A stretch of 34,555 nt of DNA, from the NCBI GenBank assembly GCA_905236725.1, contig CAJOCT010000010.1, positions 1 to 34,555 of the forward strand, written 5' to 3'. Below the pieces are notes generated by a model that saw nothing but the letters and a program-made list of their open reading frames with translations, was not told where the DNA came from and made no database searches. Source of the stretch: an uncultured Selenomonadaceae bacterium. Lineage in GTDB: Bacteria; Bacillota; Negativicutes; Selenomonadales; Selenomonadaceae. Both the position numbers and the translations under genes were made by a program. The number at the start of each line of letters is the position of its first letter. Position 1 is the first letter of the stretch. This document shows, one piece after another, positions 26,065 to 33,555 of the stretch.

Positions 26065-26111
26065 GCGTGCTAATTTTCGACGCTTGAAAAATTTTCCCTG
26101 CAAAAAAAACT

Positions 26112-26834
26112 TTAAAAAACATTTATCACTCGATGAGTTTGCGGAATTACGCGGACATCAGAAATTTTTTTAAGTGCGAGCGATTGCAGGGATAAAATTT
26201 TTTCCGCAGTCGCTTTTTTTATTTTTCCAAACGGCGTGACGGGCTGAATTATGAGCAAAATATTTTTTGGGATTAAATCAATCGCCGCGCAAAATTCTTC
26301 CGTCGAAGTTTCTTTCGAAATGACGATTTTTATATACAAATCTTTTTCGCGGGCAATTTCGATAAATTTTTTGTGCAGGTCGAAAAGATTTTCCCCGATA
26401 ACGCTCGGCAATTTAATATCCATGCTGACAATATCAATCGCATCGAAAATTTTTTTAAAATCTTCTGCAAGAGTTCCGTTCGTTTCAAGAAAAATTTTCA
26501 GTCCGCAATTTTTCAAAAGTTCGGCAACTTCCAAAATAAATTTCCAATGCAAAAGAGGTTCGCCGCCGGTAAAACTCACCGAATGAGCTGGGATTTGTTC
26601 GTGAAAATTTTTTATAATCTCGGCAACTTTTTCAGCGGAAACGGGATTTTTTATTTGCGAAAAATTCATACTGCCCGCCTGCGTTTCGACTTTGCAAAAA
26701 TCTGCGCGATGAAAATTTGTGTCGCAGTAAGCGCAATGCAAATTACAGCCGGAAAGTCTGACAAAAATTTGTCTGCAACCTACATATTTTCCCTCGCCTT
26801 GAATCGACGAAAAAATTTCAATTAAATTTCCCAT
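26112..26834 (-). CDS. queE: 7-carboxy-7-deazaguanine synthase (radical SAM)
   Basis: 240 residues. It converts 6-carboxy-tetrahydropterin to 7-carboxy-7-deazaguanine in queuosine/preQ0 synthesis. The N-terminus has the QueE hallmark EIFSSIQGEG and QIFVRLSGCNLHCAYCDTNF, containing the CxxxCxxC cluster motif. Further on are SFTGGEPLLHW, FLETNGTL, VSMDIKLPS and IQPVTPFG. ATG behind AAAGGAG. It is divergent from carA and directly upstream of atpI (under 50 bases), with no terminator between, so it may share a transcript with the ATP synthase operon. No other queuosine genes are nearby. Confidence 0.94.
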   Translation of the reverse strand: MGNLIEIFSSIQGEGKYVGCRQIFVRLSGCNLHCAYCDTNFHRADFCKVETQAGSMNFSQIKNPVSAEKVAEIIKNFHEQIPAHSVSFTGGEPLLHWKFILEVAELLKNCGLKIFLETNGTLAEDFKKIFDAIDIVSMDIKLPSVIGENLFDLHKKFIEIAREKDLYIKIVISKETSTEEFCAAIDLIPKNILLIIQPVTPFGKIKKATAEKILSLQSLALKKISDVRVIPQTHRVINVF

Positions 26835-26866
26835 AAAAAAATCTCCTTTTGAAAAAAAATTATTTT

Positions 26867-26894
26867 TTGCTTAATCTTGCAAACGTGCTATAAT
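26867..26894 (+). promoter_or_regulatory. Promoter for carA
   Basis: TTGCTT (26867-26872), 16-base spacer, TATAAT (26889-26894) with an extended TG one base before the -10. It lies about 32 bases before the TTG start. Confidence 0.65.
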
Positions 26895-26925
26895 TTTAAC
26901 AAATTTTTGATTGAGGTGAAAATAT

Positions 26926-28005
26926 TTGAAAGGAAAATTGATTCTTGAGGACGGAAGTGTTTTTCGCGGGCAAATTTTCAGCGGCTCGAATGCAAATGCT
27001 GAAGGCGAAGTCGTTTTCAACACGGGTATGACGGGTTATCAAGAAATTTTGACAGACCCGTCGTATTGTCGGCAAATTGTGACTTTGACTTATCCGCTGA
27101 TTGGAAATTATGGCACGGCGAAAATTTTTGACCAGAGCAGAAAAAGTTTTGTAGGCGGCTTGATAATCGGCGAACTTTGCGACATTCCCAGCAGTTCAAG
27201 TTGTGAAAAAACTCTCGCTGAATATTTGGCGTCCGAAAAAATTCCCTGCCTTTATGACGTTGACACTCGCGCGGTTACAAAAAAAATTCGTTCGGCGGGG
27301 ACAATGAAAGGCGTTATCGTAAGCGAATACACTTCCCAGCAGACTGTTGACGAAATGATGTCTCTTCCGCTCGAAAATGATGTTGTTGCACATGTGACGA
27401 CTCGCGACCATTACACGCTTGAATCAGATAAAAAAAATGCGCCGTTCGTCGTGGCGATGGATTTTGGCGTTAAAAAACATATTTTGGACAGCTTGAACAA
27501 TCTCGGCTGCAAAATTACAGTAGTTCCCGCGCACACGTCCGCAGATGATATTCTGTCTATGAATCCGGACGGAATTTTTTTGTCGAACGGCCCCGGCGAC
27601 CCTAAAGACGTTCCCGAAATTATCGACGAAGTGAGAAAGTTAATCGGCGCGAAACCGATTTTCGGAATTTGTCTCGGTCATCAACTTTTGGCGTTGGCAC
27701 TCGGCGCGGACACTTACAAATTAAAATTTGGTCATCGCGGCTCAAATCAGCCGGTAAAAAATTTGCGGACGGGAAGAGTTTATATCACTTCACAAAATCA
27801 TGGTTACGCGGTGGACGAAAAATCACTGCAAGACCTGCCGCTCGAAGTGACTTACATTTCAATGAACGACGGCACAGTTGAGGGAATGCGACATAAAGAA
27901 CTGCCGATTTATTCTGTGCAATATCACCCCGAAGCCTCGCCCGGCCCGACTGACAATATGTATTTGTTCGACGAATTTTTTGAAATGATGCAGGAAAATA
28001 ATTAA
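26926..28005 (+). CDS. carA: Carbamoyl-phosphate synthase small subunit
   Basis: 359 residues. The N-terminal domain (GKLILEDGSVFRGQIFSG, VVFNTGMTGYQEILTDPSY) and the class I glutamine amidotransferase domain are complete: SNGPGDP, GICLGHQLLALALG with nucleophile Cys249, and YHPEASPGP with His334 and Glu336. The subunit supplies ammonia from glutamine to CarB for pyrimidine and arginine synthesis. TTG start behind GAGGTG. The large-subunit gene carB, usually next, is absent; bioY follows 10 bases later instead. Confidence 0.96.
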   Translation: MKGKLILEDGSVFRGQIFSGSNANAEGEVVFNTGMTGYQEILTDPSYCRQIVTLTYPLIGNYGTAKIFDQSRKSFVGGLIIGELCDIPSSSSCEKTLAEYLASEKIPCLYDVDTRAVTKKIRSAGTMKGVIVSEYTSQQTVDEMMSLPLENDVVAHVTTRDHYTLESDKKNAPFVVAMDFGVKKHILDSLNNLGCKITVVPAHTSADDILSMNPDGIFLSNGPGDPKDVPEIIDEVRKLIGAKPIFGICLGHQLLALALGADTYKLKFGHRGSNQPVKNLRTGRVYITSQNHGYAVDEKSLQDLPLEVTYISMNDGTVEGMRHKELPIYSVQYHPEASPGPTDNMYLFDEFFEMMQENN

Positions 28006-28015
28006 AATTAAATTT

Positions 28016-28570
28016 ATGAAACAGGATTCGCAAAAAAAAATCACAACAGCCGAACTCACAAAAATTTCAATGTGCGTTGCGCTCTGTTGCGTGGCGTCGT
28101 TTATTTATTTTCCGTTACCGTTTACGCCCGGCATGGTGACGGCTTTAACTTTGGCAATGAGTTTATCAGCCTACATTTTGCCGCCCAAGCAGACTTTTTT
28201 GGTAATTTTAATTTATATTTTACTCGGCGCGGCGGGACTTCCGATATTTGCGGGGAGTGGCGGAGTCGGAAAACTTTTCAGCCCCGTCGGCGGATTTTAT
28301 TTCGCGTGGCTTTTGGCGTATCCGATTTTAAGTTTTTTCAAAGGCGAAAAACCGAATTTAAAACGCTATGCACTCGCGAATATTTTTTTGACAATGCCTA
28401 TAACTTACGCAGGCGGTTTGCTGTCAATGTATTTTCTTTTGGATATAACACTTTGGCAGGCGGCGGCAATGGCAGTTTTGCCATATATCCCGGGCGACGT
28501 GATGAAAACTTTGGCGGCGGCTTTCCTCGGAGTGAAAATAAATTCTGTCGAGAGTTTTAAAAACTCATAA
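28016..28570 (+). CDS. bioY: Biotin transporter substrate-binding subunit BioY
   Basis: 184 residues with about six membrane helices. The N-terminal [53 protein letters not shown] and [11 protein letters not shown] segments match BioY, the S-component that binds biotin, alone or with the energy-coupling-factor module. It is close behind carA and so may be co-transcribed, without an evident ribosome site. Its last 6 bases overlap the end of the convergent ABC ATPase gene. Confidence 0.92.
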   Translation: MKQDSQKKITTAELTKISMCVALCCVASFIYFPLPFTPGMVTALTLAMSLSAYILPPKQTFLVILIYILLGAAGLPIFAGSGGVGKLFSPVGGFYFAWLLAYPILSFFKGEKPNLKRYALANIFLTMPITYAGGLLSMYFLLDITLWQAAAMAVLPYIPGDVMKTLAAAFLGVKINSVESFKNS

Positions 28571-29284
28571 AATTTTCGACAAAAATAATTTTGTGCGTTC
28601 TTCCTTAGGATTTTCAAAAACTTCTTTCGGAACGCCTTCTTCGACGATATAACCGCCGTCAACAAATAATAATCTTGTGCCGACTTCGCGCGCAAATCCC
28701 ATTTCGTGCGTAACGATAACCATTGTCATACCGCTTTCGGCAAGTCTTTTCATAACGTCCAAAACTTCGCCGACCATTTCGGGGTCAAGTGCGCTCGTCG
28801 GCTCATCAAACAACATAACTTTGGGTTGCATTGCCAACGCTCTGGCGATTGCAACCCTTTGTTGTTGACCGCCCGAAAGTTGGTTGGGAAAAGCTTCAGC
28901 CTTGTCACCGAGTCCTACTCTGTCCAAAAGTTCCTGCGCAGTCATTTCGGCTTTTTCACGTTCAATTTTACGAACTTTCATCGGCGCAAGAGTAATGTTG
29001 TCCAGAACGCTCATATGCGGAAAAAGATTGAATCTTTGAAAAACCATGCCGACTTCTTCGCGAACTTTGTTAATATTTTCTTCGTTGTTCATCGGAATAT
29101 TGTCAACCGTAATCGTGCCGCCCGTCGGCTCTTCCAAAAAATTTATACAGCGCAAAAGAGTCGACTTGCCCGAACCCGAAGGACCGATTATAACAACAAC
29201 TTCGCGCTCGTCGATATTTAAGTCGATTCCCTTCAAAACTTCCAGCTCGCCGAAAGATTTTTTTAAATTTTTAATTTTAATCAT
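28565..29284 (-). CDS. Polar amino acid (glutamine-type) ABC transporter ATPase
   Basis: 239 residues from the ATG at 29284. All ABC motifs are intact: [13 protein letters not shown] (Walker A), [11 protein letters not shown] (Q-loop), [15 protein letters not shown] (signature), [15 protein letters not shown] (Walker B) and [10 protein letters not shown] (H-loop). The sequence is of the GlnQ/HisP class that energises uptake of polar amino acids. Its permease and binding-protein genes are not adjacent, so it is an orphan subunit here, 27 bases downstream of trpA in the same direction. It could belong to the trp transcript. Its 3' end overlaps bioY by 6 bases. Confidence 0.92.
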   Translation of the reverse strand: MIKIKNLKKSFGELEVLKGIDLNIDEREVVVIIGPSGSGKSTLLRCINFLEEPTGGTITVDNIPMNNEENINKVREEVGMVFQRFNLFPHMSVLDNITLAPMKVRKIEREKAEMTAQELLDRVGLGDKAEAFPNQLSGGQQQRVAIARALAMQPKVMLFDEPTSALDPEMVGEVLDVMKRLAESGMTMVIVTHEMGFAREVGTRLLFVDGGYIVEEGVPKEVFENPKEERTKLFLSKIL

Positions 29285-29311
29285 CTGAATTTTTTTCACC
29301 GCCAAAAAAAA

Positions 29312-30082
29312 TTATTTTAAAGCGTTAACCATATTCTTTACGAAAGTTCCGACCAGCTCGGCAGAATTTTTTTCATTTTTCGCCAAAATTTTTATAATCG
29401 CACTGCCGACAATTACGCCGTCAGCAAGTACGGACATTTTTTTTGCCTGCTCGGGAGTCGAAATTCCGAAACCGATCGCGCAAGGAATTTTTGTATTCTC
29501 TCGAACAATTTTTATCATCGGAGCCAAGTCGGTTTTAATTTCACTTCTCACGCCCGTCACTCCCAAACTCGACACGATATATAAAAATCCTTCAGCCTCG
29601 GAAGAAATTTTCGCAATTCGATTTTCTGAAGTCGGCGCAATCATCGAAATTAAATCCACGCCGAATTTTTTACAGAGCGGCAAAAATTCATTTTTTTCCT
29701 CGAAAGGCACGTCGGGCAAAATAATTCCGTCGATTTCAATTTCTTTGCAGGCGGATAAAAATTTTTCCGCGCCGTAACCGAAAACAACATTTGCATACGT
29801 CATAAAAACCAGCGGAATTTTTATTTCCGCGCGAATTTTTTTCACGAAGTCGAAAATTTTTTCAGTCGTCACCCCGCCTTGAAGTGCTTTTAAATTCGCC
29901 TCCTGAATGACGGGACCTTCCGCGGTCGGGTCGGAAAAAGGTATGCCCAACTCAATTAAACTCGCGCCGTTTTTCACCATTTCGCGAATACATTTTTCTG
30001 TCGTCTCCAAGTCGGGATAGCCGCAAGTTATGAACGGTATGAACGCCTTCCCGTTTGAAAAAGCGTTTGAAATTTTACTCAT
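29312..30082 (-). CDS. trpA: Tryptophan synthase alpha subunit
   Basis: 256 residues from the ATG at 30082, eight bases behind GGAG. It cleaves indole-3-glycerol phosphate to indole, which is channelled to TrpB. Motifs are FIPFITCGYPDLE, LIELGIPFSDPTAEGP (catalytic Glu equivalent to Salmonella Glu49 present; the Asp60 position reads Glu, a conservative change), PDVPFEEKNEF, YIVSSLGVTGVRSE and GFGISTPEQAK. It is separated from trpB by a methyltransferase fragment and a three-hairpin element, where trpB and trpA are normally adjacent or overlapping. Confidence 0.95.
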   Translation of the reverse strand: MSKISNAFSNGKAFIPFITCGYPDLETTEKCIREMVKNGASLIELGIPFSDPTAEGPVIQEANLKALQGGVTTEKIFDFVKKIRAEIKIPLVFMTYANVVFGYGAEKFLSACKEIEIDGIILPDVPFEEKNEFLPLCKKFGVDLISMIAPTSENRIAKISSEAEGFLYIVSSLGVTGVRSEIKTDLAPMIKIVRENTKIPCAIGFGISTPEQAKKMSVLADGVIVGSAIIKILAKNEKNSAELVGTFVKNMVNALK

Positions 30083-30158
30083 AAATTTCACTCCAATTTA
30101 TTTCACCGAAAATTTGTTGCAGATTCAAAATATTTTTCCGAAATTTTTTTATCGTAAC

Positions 30159-30265
30159 CCCGGCGCACAGGACGTGCGCCACTGTCCGCCTAGTGAGCGT
30201 GACGCGAACGAAGCGGACGAGTTTTCTTTTGGTTACTTTTCTTTGTCGGCACAAAGAAAAGTAAC
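30159..30265 (+). repeat. Dispersed three-hairpin intergenic element, copy 2
   Basis: Hairpins: GGCGCAC (30162-30168) with GTGCGCC (30174-30180); GTCCGC (30184-30189) with GCGGAC (30213-30218); GTTACTTTTCTTTG (30232-30245) with its perfect complement 30252-30265. Most loop and linker bases are identical to copy 1 (AGTGAGCGTGA, GCGAACGAAGCGG, GAGTTTTCTTTT), while stem changes are compensated. It lies between the methyltransferase fragment and trpA. Confidence 0.8.
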
Positions 30266-30280
30266 ATTTAAAAAAATTTC

Positions 30281-31156
30281 TCACTCCAAATTATTTTCTT
30301 TCAAATAATTCACCAAAAAATTATAACGCTCCGCCAAAGCACAGGCAATTTCGGTGTCGGTCATATCGCGGTCGAAGCCGTAAAAATCCATAACCAAGTT
30401 GTCGTTTTTCTTGTGAGCGTCGCGCAAATCTTTCGGCATCGCCAAAGGATCGTACAGGTCGGCAAGTGACGCGTCGGGATATTTTTTTCGCACCTGCAAA
30501 ATCTCCCACGCACTCAACCAAATATTTGCTATCGTGTCAAAATCCGGCTGCATCCAAACAAAATTATTGTAAATCAGAGTGTTTGAATATCTCAATCGAC
30601 TTGTCAATCTTCCGCAAAAAGTTTTCGTCCAAGCCATATGAACTCTCGAAGTCAAAATTCCGAAGTCATAAATTTCGCCGTCGGGTATCATAAAATTTAA
30701 ATTTGAACAGATTACATTTTTATCAACCCGACCGATCGGAATATAATCGCGAAGTTCTGAACTTACACTCGGCACGATTATATAATCTTTGTCAGGCTGA
30801 CGAATTTCAGTAAAAAGTGTCGGCGTGTCCGCAAATTTTTGCGTGGAAATTTTTTTGCTTTTAAGTCTGAACTCTCGAACTTTTTTCACCCGCTCATAAA
30901 CCGGCGGCATTTTTCGCAACTCATTCGGCGGACAATCGACCAGCCAAAGACAAAATCTTTTTTTGTTGTGAATAAATTCCTCCGCGCCCATGAAAGGTCG
31001 AATATATTTTTCTGTCTGCGGACATTTTTTTAAAAGTTCTTCGCGCTCATCGGGAGACAAAATTAAATTTCCGCCGTCCGTCGGTTGAGAACCTTTGACC
31101 ATCTGCGGAATATTTGACGCATAAGAATTTATGTCGTAAATGTCAAGATTTTTCAT
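30281..31156 (-). pseudogene. MmeI-type DNA methyltransferase remnant: target-recognition and C-terminal part only
   Basis: 291 residues matching only the C-terminal third of MmeI-like type IIG / BREX-style DNA methyltransferases. Recognisable segments are QMVKGSQPTDGGNLILS (18-34), IRPFMGAEEFI (52-62), FCLWLVDC (68-75), RVKKVREFRLKSKK (89-102), PSVSSELRDYIPIG (129-142), FGILTSRVHMAW (165-176), RLRYSNTLIYNNF (187-199) and the C-terminal DASLADLYDPLAMP (228-241). The nuclease, the SAM-binding motifs and the NPPY catalytic motif are missing. The frame is clean, and its ATG overlaps the trpB stop (ATGA at 31153-31156), so it should be translated. It may be a decaying remnant, or a stand-alone specificity domain. 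Confidence 0.8.
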
Positions 31157-32337
31157 AAGTCGATATTAACGCCCCGATATTTTGCAACCGAAGCACAATC
31201 TTTATCGCCGCGCCCCGAAAGAGTTATCACGATAATTTTTTCGGGAGGAAGTTTCGGCGCGATTTTTTTTGCATAGGCGACGGCGTGAGCAGATTCGATT
31301 GCGGGAATAATTCCTTCAGTCCGCGATAAATATTCAAACGCCTCGACGGCCTCTTCGTCGGTTATCGGAAAATATTTTGCGCGACCGATTTTATATAAAT
31401 TTGCGTGTTCGGGACCGATTCCGGGATAATCCAGCCCCGCGGAAATCGAATAGACCGGCGCAATTCCGCCAAATTCGTCCTGGCAAAAATAACTTTTCAT
31501 ACCGTGAAAAATTCCCTCTCGCCCCGTCGAAATCGTCGCCGCAGTTTCAAAAGTGTCAATCCCTCGACCCGCCGCCTCGCAACCGATTAAATTTACGGAT
31601 TCGTCGCCGATAAAATGCCAAAAACTCCCGATAGCATTAGATCCGCCGCCGACGCAAGCAATTATATAATCGGGCAATTTTTTTTCGCGTTCAAGAATTT
31701 GCGATTTAATTTCTTTTGAAATGACTGACTGAAAATCTCTGACAATCGTCGGGAAAGGATGCGGACCCATCACCGAGCCCAAACAATAATGCGTGTCGGA
31801 AATTCTGCGCGTCCATTCTCGAAAAGTTTCGCTGACAGCGTCTTTCAAAGTTCCCGTACCGTTTTTGACGGCGAAAACTTCCGCGCCCAAAAGTTTCATT
31901 CTGTAAACGTTCAGGGCTTGACGTTTGGTATCTTCTTCGCCCATAAAAATTACGCAGTCCATATTTAAAAGTGCCGCCGCAGTCGCCGTTGCAACTCCGT
32001 GCTGACCCGCGCCCGTTTCGGCGATTAAACGAGTTTTGCCCATTTTTTTCGCCAAAAGAGCTTGACCGAGAACATTATTTATTTTATGCGAGCCGGTGTG
32101 GTTTAAGTCTTCGCGCTTGAGATAAATTTTTGCTCCGCCGAGATTTTCAGTCATTTTTTCCGCGAAATAAATTTTTGACGGTCTGCCCGCGTATTCGTTG
32201 AAAAGTTTTTCAAGTTCGGAATTAAAATTTTCGTCGTTCTTAAATTTTTCATACGCCTCATCAAGTTCGATAACCGCATTCATTAAAGTTTCGGGAATGT
32301 ACTGTCCGCCGAAATCTCCGAATCGACCTTTTTTCAT
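31153..32337 (-). CDS. trpB: Tryptophan synthase beta subunit
   Basis: 394 residues. It condenses indole with serine using pyridoxal phosphate. Motifs are [16 protein letters not shown] at the start, [16 protein letters not shown] with the PLP lysine K85, [12 protein letters not shown], the phosphate-binding [10 protein letters not shown] and the C-terminal [15 protein letters not shown] precedes the ATG. The stop overlaps the ATG of the methyltransferase fragment, and a 7-base repeat hairpin fills the gap from trpD. Confidence 0.96.
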   Translation of the reverse strand: MKKGRFGDFGGQYIPETLMNAVIELDEAYEKFKNDENFNSELEKLFNEYAGRPSKIYFAEKMTENLGGAKIYLKREDLNHTGSHKINNVLGQALLAKKMGKTRLIAETGAGQHGVATATAAALLNMDCVIFMGEEDTKRQALNVYRMKLLGAEVFAVKNGTGTLKDAVSETFREWTRRISDTHYCLGSVMGPHPFPTIVRDFQSVISKEIKSQILEREKKLPDYIIACVGGGSNAIGSFWHFIGDESVNLIGCEAAGRGIDTFETAATISTGREGIFHGMKSYFCQDEFGGIAPVYSISAGLDYPGIGPEHANLYKIGRAKYFPITDEEAVEAFEYLSRTEGIIPAIESAHAVAYAKKIAPKLPPEKIIVITLSGRGDKDCASVAKYRGVNIDL

Positions 32338-32359
32338 AAAAAATTTTTCACTCCTAAAA

Positions 32360-32428
32360 CAGATGTCAGTTGCCGGTTTTTAGTCGCCGGAATCTGACAA
32401 CTGACAACTAACCACTGACAACTAAATT
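32360..32428 (-). repeat. 7-base repeat hairpin between trpD and trpB
   Basis: On the plus strand the units CTGACAA, CTGACAA, CTAACCA, CTGACAA, CTAAATT run from 32394 to the trpD stop. Bases 32360-32376 pair with 32387-32403 (17 positions, three mismatches; loop 32377-32386), giving a hairpin whose arms include the repeat. trpC and trpF, commonly found here, are absent. Confidence 0.7.
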
Positions 32429-33448
32429 CTAACGATTGCTGACTTCGATAAATTTTTGCAAAGTTTTCATCGCCGCGCCCGACTCAATCAAATTTTTCGC
32501 AAGTTCAATTCCATCCGCCATCGAAGGAACTTTTTCGGCAATGTAAAGAGACGCGCCCGCATTCAACAAAACTGCATCGCGCTTGCAAGATTTATCTTCG
32601 CCGGACAAAATCGCGCGGGTGATTTTAGCATTTTCTTCAGGTTGACCGCCTTTCAATTCGGATTTTTCGCAAAGAGTCATTCCGAAATCTTCAGGCGAAA
32701 TCGTATAATTTTTATACCAGCCGTCACGAAATTCAGAAATAGCAGTCGGCGAACTCATTGAAATTTCGTCGAGTTTGTCGAGTCCGAAAACAACCATTCC
32801 GCGACGTACTCCCAAGTCGATCAAAACTTTTGTGAGCGGTTGAAGTAAATATGAATCGTACACGCCGAGAAGTTGCATTTTCGGGGACGCGGGATTTGTC
32901 AAAGGTCCGAGAATGTTGAAAACAGTTCTGAAACCCAACTCCCTGCGAAGTGCTCCGACATATTTCATCGACGTGTGATATTTTTGCGCGAAGAAAAAAC
33001 AAATTCCCGCCTCTCGCAAAAGTTCCACGCAGTCGTCAGGCTCAAGCAAAATATTTACTCCCAACGCCTCAAGACAATCCGCAGTCCCGCACTTTGACGA
33101 CGCGGCACGGTTTCCGTGTTTGGCGACTTTTACACCTCCCGCCGCCGCAATTATCGCCGCAGTTGTCGAGATGTTGAAACTCTGCGCATTATCTCCGCCC
33201 GTGCCTACAATCTCAAAAACTTCCATGCCCGCGTCAATTTTCATCGCGTGGGCTCTCATCGCGTCCGCACAACCCAAAATTTCGTCGGCGGTTTCAGCCT
33301 TCGCGCTTTTAGTCGATAGCGCGGAAAGAAATGCGGCGTTTTGCGTCGGAGTGGTCTCGCCGTTCATTATTTCATTCATCGAATCAAAAGCCTCGCGATA
33401 AGTTAGATCTCCCTTGCTGACTATTTTAATAATTGCCTCTTTAATCAT
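32429..33448 (-). CDS. trpD: Anthranilate phosphoribosyltransferase
   Basis: 339 residues from the ATG at 33448, behind AAGGGAG. It transfers phosphoribose to anthranilate in tryptophan synthesis. Motifs are [17 protein letters not shown] (PRPP loop), [35 protein letters not shown], the [14 protein letters not shown] segment and GLDKLDEIS. It is the first trp gene in the window, with its own promoter at 33480-33507; trpE and trpG are not upstream. Confidence 0.95.
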   Translation of the reverse strand: MIKEAIIKIVSKGDLTYREAFDSMNEIMNGETTPTQNAAFLSALSTKSAKAETADEILGCADAMRAHAMKIDAGMEVFEIVGTGGDNAQSFNISTTAAIIAAAGGVKVAKHGNRAASSKCGTADCLEALGVNILLEPDDCVELLREAGICFFFAQKYHTSMKYVGALRRELGFRTVFNILGPLTNPASPKMQLLGVYDSYLLQPLTKVLIDLGVRRGMVVFGLDKLDEISMSSPTAISEFRDGWYKNYTISPEDFGMTLCEKSELKGGQPEENAKITRAILSGEDKSCKRDAVLLNAGASLYIAEKVPSMADGIELAKNLIESGAAMKTLQKFIEVSNR

Positions 33449-33479
33449 AAAAAGTTCTCCCTTCAAAATTTTTCACGGA

Positions 33480-33507
33480 ATTATATCACGTTTTTAAAAA
33501 TTGGCAA
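33480..33507 (-). promoter_or_regulatory. Promoter for the trpD-trpB-trpA operon
   Basis: On the minus strand TTGCCA (33507-33502), a 16-base spacer and TATAAT (33485-33480) with an extended TG before the -10. It lies about 30 bases upstream of the trpD ATG and touches the end of the RTX terminator. No trp leader peptide or T-box is visible in this short region. Confidence 0.7.
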
Positions 33508-33536
33508 AAAAAACAGCCGTCCGCAAAGGACAGCCG
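33504..33536 (-). terminator. Terminator after the right-hand RTX gene
   Basis: On the minus strand GGCTGTCC and GGACGGCT form an 8-bp stem (33535-33528 with 33522-33515) with wobbles, followed by TTTTTTTT. It lies 20 bases beyond the RTX stop. Confidence 0.7.
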
Positions 33537-33555
33537 AAAAAAATTCTTTCTGAAA

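Noticed and set aside
29900-29945. Glu in place of the catalytic Asp60 in TrpA as a sign of inactivation
   Set aside because: The change is conservative, the surrounding motif and the catalytic Glu are intact, and I recall Glu at this position in other Firmicutes, so activity is likely.
30075-30284. 70-codon open frame across the second three-hairpin element
   Set aside because: Its sequence is the translated repeat; the equivalent frame is not kept in copy 1, while the hairpins are.
33448-33510. Search for a trp attenuator, leader peptide or T-box before trpD
   Set aside because: The promoter -10 lies only about 30 bases before the start; there is no room for a leader or T-box structure.
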